In this document: in pieces, positions 54,831 through 64,000 of the stretch
How the letters are laid out: the number at the start of each line of letters is the position of its first letter
Numbering within the stretch: position 1 is the stretch's first letter
Assembly (NCBI GenBank): GCA_024760905.1
Contig: CM045735.1
Location: 11,793,249-11,857,248 of the forward strand
DNA: 64,000 nt
Direction of reading: 5' to 3'
DNA from: Plotosus lineatus
Taxonomy: Eukaryota > Chordata > Actinopteri > Siluriformes > Plotosidae
Position numbers and translations under genes: made by a program
Notes under the pieces: model-generated
Databases searched by the model: none
What the model saw: the letters and a program-made list of their open reading frames with translations, nothing else
Told to the model about the DNA's origin: nothing

Positions 54831-57800
54831 CTACGGTACAACCACACCAATTACATAGCATCAGGAAGTACTTCTATTTATCACCACAAAAAAACAAGGC
54901 GTAGTTCATGGCCCCATCAGCGTAATACCTGAGCTAGCCTAATTATGCATTCTCAGTAAAAAACAAAACAAAAAAAAAACAGAAATCTATGGACTAATGT
55001 TGGAATGGTCTGCTAGCAGACTCGACAGCATGGATCTACCACCGGCTATCAGCTAGGCTAAAACCAGACAAACCAGCTAGCAGCTACAAAACAGCTTGGG
55101 TCTAATGTTGGACTGAATGATTAGCTGATAGGCTAACACAGGACCAAATCTGCCTGGTGGAGAGCATGTGAATTTATTTCTGTATGGACATACTGAATTT
55201 GTCTTAAAACAGGATTGATGAAATTCTCTTCAGATCTTTAAGACTCATCATCGATAAAACTAGTGTTTTCTGTCTGGAATGAAAAAATGGCTGGTCGGAA
55301 ACTTGCTGAATTTACAGTCATGGGAGAGGGACATAAAAATTCATTCATTCTCTGAACCGTTTAATCCTAACTATGGTCATGGGGAGGCTGGTGCCCATCT
55401 TAGCCGACTCTGGGCAAGTGCAGATTACACCATGGACGGCTCACCAGGCAATCACAGGCAGAACCACGGTGATGGCTACGCAGCTACTCTTGATGAAGGT
55501 CAGCAATGATTCTGTTACATGAACCTCATCATAGACAGTGAGAGACATGGCTGGTCTTTGATAACCCAGTTAGCTGCACTGAGGGGGGGACAGCAGTGAC
55601 AACCGTTGACCCCCAACTTTGGCATCATTAAGGCAGCAAGTTACCACCAGGCCACCACTACTCTACATAAAAATTCAGTATTACATAAAGTAGTCAATTG
55701 AACACAACATATGCAAATCCGGCGCAGTGCTGTAGTGGTTCTCACATCTGCCTCACACAAAGAAGGTTTTGGGTTCATGTCCCAAGCTTGGGTGTTTCTG
55801 TGTGGAGTTTGCATGTTCTCCCTTTGCTTGTGTGGGTTTCCTCCAGGTACTTTGGTTTCCTCCCACAACTCCAAAGACATGACCATTAGGCTAATTTGGT
55901 TTTTCCCAAATTATGGTTGGTCCTGCGATGGTTTGGCAAGCTGTATGGGGTGTACCCTGAATTTGCCATGTCAGCCGACCTGCTACACTAATAGGATTAT
56001 GCGGTTTGGCAAATGAGTTATTATTGTCAAATTATGCTATGTATAAAAATATATTAAAAGGCATTGGCTTTATCTCATAGTACTGTATCACCATTATCCA
56101 TTATTCCCAGTCTACATTGTGTGATTTTGGACTGTCTTTGATTTGGATGGCTCCAAAATCAATCCAAAATTTATTCGGTGTTATTGTATTAACATTTAAC
56201 ATGCTTGATGTCATACCCATGTTTATGAGATCCAGTTTACACAGTACAAAAAGATAAGATTGTGGAAATCTCCATTCGCCAGTAGATTGTATTATTAACC
56301 TGTCAGTGCGGAGCCTTTGAAGAATACTGTATTTCATAGGACCCGCTATGGTTATATACTGTAATCATCTACGCTGTAATTTCTATACAATAGTGTCGTA
56401 AAGCTCTTTAATATGACCAAGGATTTTTTGTTTTTGTTGCGATTAGGCTTGATGACTGTACTTACATAGTTGTGAGCAGGCTTCGACAGAAGGATGAGAA
56501 CAATAAGTACACTGCAGGTGCTGTTCACATCAGGAAGGAATGACAGAAGTTCTTTTTCTGTCACTGAGCCTTTCACGTGAGGAGGAGGCCGTGACATTGC
56601 AGCTGGGCAGTTTGGCATCCATAAATCGAAGTCCATCTGACTTTAAATTGAACAGGTTTGAAATTTAGACCACTGGTATTAAGTAGGGGTAGCAGAGTGG
56701 CATTGTGGTAACAACACGAAGGTCATCGGTTTGAGTCCCAGGCTTGGTGGGGGTGTTTTTGTGTGGTGTTTGCATGTTCTCATGGTGCCTGTGTGGGTTT
56801 CCTTTGGGTGTTCCAGTCTCTTCCCACAGATGAAACATTTGCATATGCACAATAGGCTAACTGGCTGCTCCAAGTTGCCCATAGGTGTGTGTGTGTGTGT
56901 ATGTGTTGGTCCAGTAGTGGTCAGTTCAGGGTGTGCCCAAGCCAACTGATGAGCCTTATAATATTAAGTGGTTTAGCTAGTCAGTGAGTGAGTAAGTGAG
57001 TGTTATTAAGTAGATAATTATAAAATAGTATTAGTACCGGTATATTAATATCACAGCCCTTTTCCCCAACTGCCTCTACAAATTGACCTAATGCATGTCT
57101 TTGGGCTTTGAGAGGAAAAGACAACCTAGTGGAAACCCAAACAGGCATGTGGAGTACATAGAAATTTCACAGAGAAAGGTCTCATTTGACCATAAGGTTC
57201 AAACCTAGAATTTATTTGCTGTGAGTCCAAGACCGTGCCATAGTGTTGAACACGACAAGACCATGCTAACACACAGTGAAGTTCCAATTACTGTACCCGC
57301 TCTGCCAACCTCAACTGCAGCAGGTGGTAAGAACTTCAGAGCGGGTAATTGAAACTACACAACCCCCTGTCAGTGACATTTACACTTTCAGAGGAATGAT
57401 CAGGTACCTGTATATATACTTTTAAAGGGAGGGCAACATATACAGTACAGTGTAAACGCACTCATTTCCAGTTTTTGTTGGCCTCCAACAGAACTGCCCC
57501 ATGTGAGCCCTCCTCTTTATTGTACAGTAATAATGGAAGCCTGTGGATTGCTCATCCCAAGTTGGGAGATAAGACTCCATCAAAATGACATCAGCTTGAG
57601 AATGTGATACCTTTACGGGTGTAGTATACTGGGAAGCCTGTTGTGAGCATGTGTGCTTATTGTCATCTTTGGTCCAAGGTTTCTTTTTTTAGTTTCCTGT
57701 CCATCCCCTGCTTACGCAGCAAACCATCCGCCTCCATCTCACCCTATCCTCTGTATCTTCTACTCTTACTCCAACTACCTTCATGTCCTCCTTCACCACA

Positions 57801-58718
57801 CCCATAAATCTTCTCTTTGGTCTTCCTCTGGGCCTTCTGCCTGGTAGTTCCAACCTCAGCATCCTACTACCAATATACTCAACTATCCTTCCTCTGTACA
57901 TGTCCAAACCATCTCAATCTAGCCTCTCTGACTTTGTCTCCAAAACATCTAACATGTGCTGTCCCTCTGATGTACTCAGTGTCCTGATCCTATGCATCCT
58001 CGTTACTCCCAAAGATAACCTCAACATTTTCATCTCTGCTACCTCCAGCTCAGCCTCCTGTCTTTTTCCCAGGGCCACTGTCTATAAACCATACAACATC
58101 GCTGGCCTCATCGCCGTCTTATACACGCAGTGACATCCAGAAATGCCAAAACACATTTACTGTACCCATGACACGTGATCTCTTATATTTAAACAATAAA
58201 TACATGTAAACAATGTAGTTTTGGAATTGTTTTATTACCAGACAGTTTATATATGTGTGCACTGAAACACAGTTAACAGACTCATGCAATGCACAAAATC
58301 TTTAATTTGGTTTCCTGTGAATCCTAAAGTAGGAAATAAAAAGTGACATAATTAAGTTATTGCTTACTGTGTGATTTGGTTGTTTAGGCACTGAAGTATG
58401 GTGGTGAATCATGTTTAGATAGTCACACTGTTTTCTATGTTCTCTGGGATTAGGTATGGGTAGGTTAGCTCAAGGTTGCTGTTCCTCTCAAGGATGTCTT
58501 TGGTGATGGCTTGCAGGTCTTTCTGTAGCATCTCGACAAGCTTCTGAGGGACACCTCTGCTGAAGTACCACTCATCGTACTGGCACAAAGGTACCTACGG
58601 TACAACCACACCAATTACATAGCATCAGGAAGTACTTCTATTTATCACCACAAAAAAACAAGGCGTAGTTCATGGCCCCATCAGCGTAATACCTGAGCTA
58701 GCCTAATTATGCATTCTC

Positions 58719-58750
<32 letters not shown>

Positions 58751-61700
58751 CAGAAATCTATGGACTAATGTTGGAATGGTCTGCTAGCAGACTCGACAGC
58801 ATGGATCTACCACCGGCTATCAGCTAGGCTAAAACCAGACAAACCAGCTAGCAGCTACAAAACAGCTTGAGTCTAATGTTGGACTGAATGATTAGCTGCT
58901 AGGCTAACACAGGACCAAATTTGCCTAGTGGAGAGCATGTGAATTTATTTCTGTATGGACATACTGAATTTGTCTTAAAACAGGATTGATGAAATTCTCT
59001 TCAGATCTTTAAGACTCATCATCGATAAAACTAGTGTTTTCTGTCTGGAATGAAAAAATGGCTGGTCGGAAACTTGCTGAATTTACAGTCATGGGAGAGG
59101 GACATAAAAATTCATTCATTCTCTGAACCGTTTAATCCTAACTATGGTCATGGGGAGGCTGGTGCCCATCTTAGCCGACTCTGGGCAAGTGCAGATTACA
59201 CCATGGACAGCTCACCAGGCAATCACAGGCAGAACCACGGTGATGGCTACGCAGCTACTCTTGATGAAAGTCAGCAATGATTCTGTTACATGAACCTCAC
59301 CATAGACAGTGAGAGACATGGCTGGTCTTTGATAACCCAGTTAGCTGCACTGAGGGGGGGGCAGCAGTGACAACCGTTGACCCCCAACTTTGGCATCATT
59401 AAGGCAGCAAGTTACCACCAGGCCACCACTACTCTACATAAAAATTCAGTATTACATAAAGTAGTCAATTGAACACAACATATGCAAATCCGGCGCAGTG
59501 CTGTAGTGGTTCTCACATCTGCCTCACACAAAGAAGGTTTTGGGTTCATGTCCCAAGCTTGGGTGTTTCTGTGTGGAGTTTGCATGTTCTCCCTTTGCTT
59601 GTGTGGGTTTCCTCCAGGTACTTTGGTTTCCTCCCACAACTCCAAAGACATGACCATTAGGCTAATTTGGTTTTTCCCAAATTATGGTTGGTCCTGCGAT
59701 GGTTTGGCAAGCTGTATGGGGTGTACCCTGAATTTGCCATGTCAGCCGACCTGCTACACTAATAGGATTATGCGGTTTGGCAAATGAGTTATTATTGTCA
59801 AATTATGCTATGTATAAAAATATATTAAAAGGCATTGGCTTTATCTCATAGTACTGTATCACCATTATCCATTATTCCCAGTCTACATTGTGTGATTTTG
59901 GACTGTCTTTGATTTGGATGGCTCCAAAATCAATCCAAAATTTATTCGGTGTTATTGTATTAACATTTAACATGCTTGATGTCATACCCATGTTTATGAG
60001 ATCCAGTTTACACAGTACAAAAAGATAAGATTGTGGAAATCTCCATTCGCCAGTAGATTGTATTATTAACCTGTCAGTGCGGAGCCTTTGAAGAATACTG
60101 TATTTCATAGGACCCGCTATGGTTATATACTGTAATCATCTACGCTGTAATTTCTATACAATAGTGTCGTAAAGCTCTTTAATATGACCAAGGATTTTTT
60201 GTTTTTGTTGCGATTAGACTTGATGACTGTACTTACATAGTTGTGAGCAGGCTTCGACAGAAGGATGAGAACAATAAGTACACTGCAGGTGCTGTTCACA
60301 TCAGGAAGGAATGACAGAAGTTCTTTTTCTGTCACTGAGCCTTTCACGTGAGGAGGAGGCCGTGACATTGCAGCTGGGCAGTTTGGCATCCATAAATCGA
60401 AGTCCATCTGAATTTAAATTGAACAGGTTTGAAATTTAGACCACTGGTATTAAGTAGGGGTGGCAGAGTGGCATTGTGGTAACAACACGAAGGTCATCGG
60501 TTTGAGTCCCAGGCTTGGTGGGGGTGTTTTTGTGTGGTGTTTGCATGTTCTCATGGTGCCTGTGTGGGTTTCCTTTGGGTGTTCCAGTCTCTTCCCACAG
60601 ATGAAACACTTGCATATGCACAATAGGCTAACTGGCTGCTCCAAATTGCCCATAAGTGTGTGTGTGTGTGTATGTGTTGGTCCAGTAGTGGTCTGTTCAG
60701 GGTGTGCCCAAGCCAACTGATGAGCCTTATAATATTAAGTGGTTTAGCTAGTCAGTGAGTGAGTAAGTGAGTGTTATTAAGTAGATAATTATAAAATAGT
60801 ATTAATACCGGTATATTAATATCACAGCCCTTTTCCCCAACTGCCTCTACAAATTGACCTAATGCATGTCTTTGGGCTTTGAGAGGAAAAGACAACCCAG
60901 TGGAAACCCAAACAGGCATGTGGAGTACATAGAAATTTCACAGAGAAAGGTCTCATTTGACCATAAGGTTCAAACCGAGAATTTATTTGCTGTGAGTCCA
61001 AGACCGTGCCATAGTGCTGAACACGACAAGACCATGCTAACACACAGTGAAGTTCCAATTACTGTACCCGCTCTGCCAACCTCAACTGCAGCAGGTGGTG
61101 AGAACTTCAGAGCGGGTAATTGAAACTACACAACCCCCTGTCAGTGACATTTACACTTTCAGAGGAATGATCAGGTACCCCACACACCCTGGACACGCCC
61201 TGCTCTCCCTTCTGAACTTTGGAAAAAGGTACAGGACACCAAAAACAAAAATGAACAGACTCAAGAACAGCTTTTACCCACAAGCTGTTAAATGTATAAC
61301 CTCACTACCACCATCACCACCACCACCACCACCACCACCGTCACACACTGACTGAATACCTATCACTCAGCTCATCTTCCCAGACAGTGCAAAACTCATG
61401 TTTAAGTTTCAAGTGCAATACAGTACTCATGTTTAGAACAGTGAAGTGATTGTGGCCCCTGCGATGGCCTGGCAAGTGTCCAAGTTGTATCCTGTCCTCA
61501 CCCAGAGTCGGCTGAGATGGGCGCCAGCCACCCCAATTAGGATTAAGTGATTCAGAAAATGAATGGATGAATGAATGAAGTGATTGTGATCAATTGGCAT
61601 GACAGTGTAGAACATCCTCTCAGTCACATCTACTAGTATATGAAAAGATATACAAGCAATAGTTTGTATATCTTGAGTGAAAAAGAGTAAACTCACCTGA

Positions 61701-61797
61701 GAAAAGTTGACTGCTGAATGCAGTGCTGAACATGTGAATATCACCATCGTGATATACTTGCTCAGTTCTGTTCTGGTCTGAAATGATTGTGGAAAGC
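54651..61797 (-). CDS. lipoxygenase gene, 3' end (partial), last two exons duplicated
   Basis: Animal lipoxygenases insert O2 into polyunsaturated fatty acids using a non-haem iron held by His residues, an Asn/His and the C-terminal Ile. The exon at 61697-61797 carries TMVIFTCSALHSAVNFSQ, the segment with the third His and the Asn ligand, and splices in phase 0 to LWMPNCPAAMSRPPPHVKG (60237-60407) and then to the last exon ending IENSVTI (58415-58594). A second set of the last two exons follows at 56466-56636 and 54651-54830. All visible iron ligands are present. Upstream exons are outside the window or beyond the Rex3 copy. Which paralogue it is (ALOX5, 12, 15B or E3-like) cannot be decided from 130 residues. 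Confidence 0.9.
55338..55662 (-). repeat. SINE-A in lipoxygenase last intron (unit 1)
   Basis: Antisense copy from CTGAACCGTTTAATCCTAAC to the head-like GACCCCCAACTTTGGCATC ... CCAGGCCACCACTAC. Repeated in unit 2 at 59109-59433. Confidence 0.8.
55735..56010 (+). repeat. SINE-B (unit 1)
   Basis: Head GCTGTAGTGGTTCTCACATC ... GGGTTCATGTCCC, L2-type body, end ACTAATAGGATTATGCGG. Repeated at 59506-59781. Confidence 0.8.
56466..56636 (-). CDS. lipoxygenase penultimate exon, distal copy
   Basis: Acceptor TTTAAAGTCAG; 57 codons; donor TAT|GTAAGT. It reads DFDLWMPNCPAAMSRPPPHV, then EKELLSFLPDVNSTC, matching WMPNAP..M..PPP.TKG and LPDVN.TC of animal lipoxygenases. The acceptor differs from the proximal copy by A/C (GTCAG versus TTCAG). 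Whether it is ever spliced is unknown. Confidence 0.85.
56690..56985 (+). repeat. SINE-B-like (unit 1)
   Basis: Head GGCATTGTGGTAACAACACG ... GGTTTGAGTCCCAGG, body with GTGTGGGTTTCCTTTGGG, a short (GT)n and an AATATTAAGTGG end. Repeated at 60461-60756. Confidence 0.75.
57409..57578. other. junction filler between duplication units
   Basis: About 165 bases (CAACATATACAGTACAGTGT through GTTGGGAGATAAGACT) belong to neither unit and match 49908-50072. At the right edge AGACT is followed by CC and then the first base of unit 2. Confidence 0.92.
57704..58141 (-). mobile_element. RTE-like 3' fragment (unit 2)
   Basis: Duplicate of 53935-54372 with a few substitutions (for example AAAGATAACC for AAAGAGAACC). 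Confidence 0.8.
58415..58594 (-). CDS. lipoxygenase last exon, proximal copy
   Basis: Same structure as 54651-54830: acceptor TACCGTAG, 59 codons, TAA. Being first after the shared upstream exon, this is the default terminal exon if splicing uses the nearest sites. Confidence 0.9.
   Translation of the reverse strand, partial: VPLCQYDEWYFSRGVPQKLVEMLQKDLQAITKDILERNSNLELTYPYLIPENIENSVTI
59109..59433 (-). repeat. SINE-A (unit 2)
   Basis: Duplicate of 55338-55662, with minor differences such as CACCATAGACAGTG here versus CATCATAGACAGTG. Confidence 0.8.
59506..59781 (+). repeat. SINE-B (unit 2)
   Basis: Duplicate of 55735-56010. Confidence 0.8.
60237..60407 (-). CDS. lipoxygenase penultimate exon, proximal copy
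   Basis: Acceptor TTTAAATTCAG, 57 codons, donor TAT|GTAAGT. Same peptide as 56466-56636. It follows the 61697-61797 exon in phase 0 (...NFSQ|MDFDLW). Confidence 0.9.
60461..60756 (+). repeat. SINE-B-like (unit 2)
   Basis: Duplicate of 56690-56985. Confidence 0.75.
61180..61440 (+). pseudogene. LINE polyprotein C-terminal fragment
   Basis: The frame reads HPGHALLSLLNFGKRYRTPK and then RLKNSFYPQAVKC, matching the HP.HSLF.LLPSGRRYR ... R..NSF.P.A pattern near the C-terminus of CR1/L2/Rex1-group LINEs. A (CCA)n run at 61310-61340 ends it. It starts exactly at the right edge of duplication unit 2. Confidence 0.65.
61455..61580 (+). repeat. SINE-A, 3' end
   Basis: CTGCGATGGCCTGGCAAGTG, CAGAGTCGGCTGAGATGGGC and CAATTAGGATTAAGTGATTC followed by (AATG)n. 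Confidence 0.75.
61697..61797 (-). CDS. lipoxygenase exon with iron ligands
   Basis: Acceptor TTTTTTCCAG, donor CAG|GTGAGT, 101 bases (enters in phase 1, completing a Gly codon). It reads FPQSFQTRTELSKYITMVIF, then TCSALHSAVNFSQ. His of the ALH and Asn of AVN occupy the ligand positions known as His550 and Asn554 in human ALOX5. Confidence 0.92.
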
Positions 61798-61854
61798 CTG
61801 GAAAAAATAATGATGAGAAAGTTTTAATAAGAGAAATATTGACTCAAACCTGTT

Positions 61855-62155
61855 CAGCGTGTACCCCACCTACACCCAGTGTCGGCTGATATGTACTCCC
61901 GCCTCCCTGTGACTGTGCTTATGTGGGTTTACTCCTGGAACTCCGGTTCGCCCCACAGTCCTGAAACATGCACATTCAGGTAAATGGTTGTTCCAAACAT
62001 CTCCTAGGTGTGAGTGCAAGTGTTGTGAATGGGTTGGATTTGTGAGTGTCTGCATTTTGAACCAGTTGTAGATGAGAGATGGGAGACTGTCTGATTCCAA
62101 AATAAAGTGCATTGCAATAATCCAGCCAAGACATTGATGAAGGCATGGATTACTG
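61855..62155. repeat. scrambled L2-type repeat pieces
   Basis: CACCCAGTGTCGGCTGATAT (end region) comes before GGGTTTACTCCTGGAACTCC and CAGTCCTGAAACATGCACAT (earlier region), so fragments are rearranged. No gene seen. Confidence 0.5.
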
Positions 62156-62159
62156 ACTT

Positions 62160-64000
62160 AAAGTGGTGTCTCTAAAGGATGGGTTTCACCTTGGCCAACC
62201 GCCTTAAAAGAAAAAAGCAGTAATTCATTACTGGGCTTATCCTCCTGTCGATCTCCCGCTCCATCATTTCCTCACTCATGAACAAGACCTTGAGATATTT
62301 GAACTCTTCCACTTGGGGCAGGACCTCACTCCTGACCCGGAGGATGCATTCCACCCTTTTCCGACTGAGAACCATGGCCTTGGACTTGGAGCTGCTGATT
62401 CTCATCCTCACCGCTTCACATTCAACAGCGAAACACTCCAGTTAGAGCGGGGGGTCCCGGCTTGAAGAAGCCAAAACGACAACGTCATCCGCAAAAAGCA
62501 GAGATAAGATCTGATGGCCACCAAACCAGAGCCCCTCAATGCCTCGGCTGCACCTAGAAATTCTGTCCATAAAAATTATGAACAGAATCGGTGACAAAAG
62601 ATAGCCATGGCAGATGCCAACCCTCACCGGAAATGAATTTAACCTAGTGTTCTCAATACGGACCAAGCTCTGACTCTGATGATACAGCGACCGAATGGCC
62701 CATAGCAATGCTGTACCCCCAGAGAACGCCCCACAAGATAACCCGAGGGACACCGTTGAAAGCCTTCTCCAAATCCACAAAACACATGTGGACAGATTGC
62801 TTCCATTCCCTGTCCAGGATCCTGTGGAGAGTATAGAGTTGGTCAAGAGTGCCGCGATCAGGATGAAAACTACATTGTTCCTCCTGAATCCGAAGTTCAG
62901 CTATCGGTTGTCTCCTCCTCTCCATTACCTCTGCATACACTTTTCCAGGCAGGCTGAGGAGTGTGATTCCACAATAATTGGAACACACACCCCGGTAACC
63001 CTTTTTAAAAAGGGGGATTACCACCCAAGTTTGCCAATCCAGAGGTACAGCCCCCGATGACCACGTAATGTTACAGAGACGTGTCAATCAAGACTGTCCT
63101 ACAACATCCAGAGCCCTGAGATATTCACGGTGGATCTCATCCACCCCCGGAGCCTGAGCACTGAGGAGCTTTTTGACTACCGCAGTGACCTCAGCTCCAG
63201 TCATGTGCAGATCCTTACCCAAATCTTCTTTGAAGGTGTGTTGGCAACATCCCCAGTTGAGGTGAGCAGCTCCCCTCTTCCACTTTAAACAGAATTTGTA
63301 GAGAATTGCTTCCCTTCCTGAGGCATTGGATGGTGGTTCAGAACCTTTTTGAGGCCAACCAATAATCACTCTCCAGGCCCTCACTGAACTCCTCCCATGC
63401 CCAAGATTTGCATCGGTGAAAGCTCAGGCTGCAGTCCATTTAGCCTGCTGGTACCTGTCTGCTGCCTTGGGAGACCCACGGGCCAGTAAGACCTGATAGG
63501 CTTTCTTTTTCACTGCAGGTGTCCACCACTGGTTTTGGGGGTTAACACCAAGACAGGAACCGATGACTTTTCGACCACAGCTATAGCAATGGAGGCACGA
63601 AACATGGCCGATTCAGATTCCATGTCACGTGCGTCCTTCGGGATGTGGTTGTAGCTCTGGCAGAAGTGGGAGTTAAAGACCCCACTGAGAGGAGATTCCT
63701 CCAAATGTTCTCAGGAGATCCTAACTACATATACAGGTATGGAGAGCAGCCTTCCTACCATTAGAGCCAGCTCACCACCAGGTGGTGATTGGTTGACAGC
63801 TCAACTCCCCTCTTCATCCGAGTATTCAGAACATGCGGCCGTAAGTCTGGTGACACGACTACAAAGTCGATCATCGAACTATGACTTAGGGTGTCCTGGT
63901 ACCAAGTGCACTTATTACCCTTATATTCAAACATGGTGTTTGTGATGGACAAACTGTGATGAGCACAGAAGTCCAACAACAAAACATCATTTGGGTTCAG
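62160..64000 (-). mobile_element. Rex3-type RTE retrotransposon, decayed, runs off the window
   Basis: The - strand reads the endonuclease end at 63982-63761 (LLDFCAHHSLSITNTMFEYK, then SMIDFVVVSPDLRP), a linker, then the RT at about 63090-62440: NYCGITLLSLPGKVY, DRGTLDQLYTLHRILDREW, FVDLEKAFNGVPR (motif A), GICHGYLLSPILFIIFMDRI (motif B) and SLLFADDVVVLASSS (motif C). The tail at 62411-62172 is MRISSSKSKAMVLSRKRVEC. Frameshifts and stops break it. CGGTGACAAAAGATAGCC on the + strand matches the segment commonly used to detect Rex3 in fish. It sits in the lipoxygenase gene region in the same orientation as that gene. Confidence 0.9.

Larger units (their letters stand above)
53810..57408. repeat. 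tandem segmental duplication, unit 1
   Basis: From ATCAAAATGACATCAGCTTG to AGAGGAATGATCAGGTACC, this 3.6-kb stretch recurs at 57579-61179 with only scattered substitutions and small indels (a 5-bp deletion near 54418, a poly-A length change near 54965). It contains an RTE fragment, the lipoxygenase terminal exons, a SINE-A (55338-55662) and two SINE-B copies (55735-56010, 56690-56985). Confidence 0.97.
57579..61179. repeat. tandem segmental duplication, unit 2
   Basis: The second copy of 53810-57408. Offsets between paired landmarks are 3764-3771 bp. Its right border (GATCAGGTACC) is followed by unrelated LINE text, which should be the original flank. A pure A run of about 30 at 58722-58750 replaces a shorter interrupted run in unit 1. 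Confidence 0.97.

Noticed and set aside
53810..61179. Pure assembly artefact (collapsed haplotypes placed in tandem)
   Set aside because: Not excluded, but the 165-bp filler from 50 kb at the junction is hard to explain by joining two haplotypes end to end.
1..64000. CRISPR arrays, bacterial operons, phage genes
   Set aside because: No regularly spaced repeats or prokaryotic gene layout; the window is vertebrate DNA.

Overview
The window looks like repeat-rich vertebrate DNA, most likely from a teleost-type fish. It holds intron-split genes with GT/AG borders, a Rex3-type RTE retrotransposon (a family known mainly from teleosts), tRNA-derived SINEs with L2-type 3' tails, and Tc1, Tigger, hAT and piggyBac fragments. 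Nothing bacterial, phage or CRISPR-like was seen.

Host genes. (1) A complete st6gal1 gene (beta-galactoside alpha-2,6-sialyltransferase 1) lies on the + strand. Seven coding exons between 23941 and 36818 join in frame to a 479-residue type II Golgi enzyme with intact L, S, III and VS sialylmotifs. (2) The 3' end of an animal lipoxygenase gene lies on the - strand. The exon with the third His and the Asn iron ligands is at 61697-61797. The last two exons occur twice (60237-60407 plus 58415-58594, and 56466-56636 plus 54651-54830) because about 3.6 kb is tandemly duplicated (53810-57408 and 57579-61179). The junction between the copies is filled with about 165 bp that also occurs near 49.91-50.07 kb. 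(3) Three tRNA genes lie on the - strand: two tRNA-Asp(GTC) and one tRNA-Glu(CTC). A few exon-like segments could not be assigned.

Layout. 1-23 kb is a transposon graveyard: an RTE 3' end, a piggyBac remnant and a deep nest (a SINE split by a hAT, then a wrecked endogenous retrovirus whose 5' LTR holds a SINE, which holds a Tigger, which holds a LINE tail). More hAT and Tigger pieces and palindromic modules sitting in (TA)n tracts follow. 23-37 kb is st6gal1, with introns carrying Tigger MITEs, a BED-finger hAT, a mariner-like fragment, SINEs and a Tc1-like element hit by both an RTE (perfect 19-bp target duplication) and a SINE. 37-53 kb is again mostly repeats, including the best preserved RTE copy (RT domain, 47.8-49.4 kb) and the tRNA genes. 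53-62 kb is the lipoxygenase end with its duplication. 62-64 kb is a decayed Rex3 element on the - strand.

The two host genes have no evident functional link beyond proximity. The most informative signals are structural: the template-switch-like duplication of the lipoxygenase terminal exons, and inverted-repeat modules found only beside TA microsatellites.
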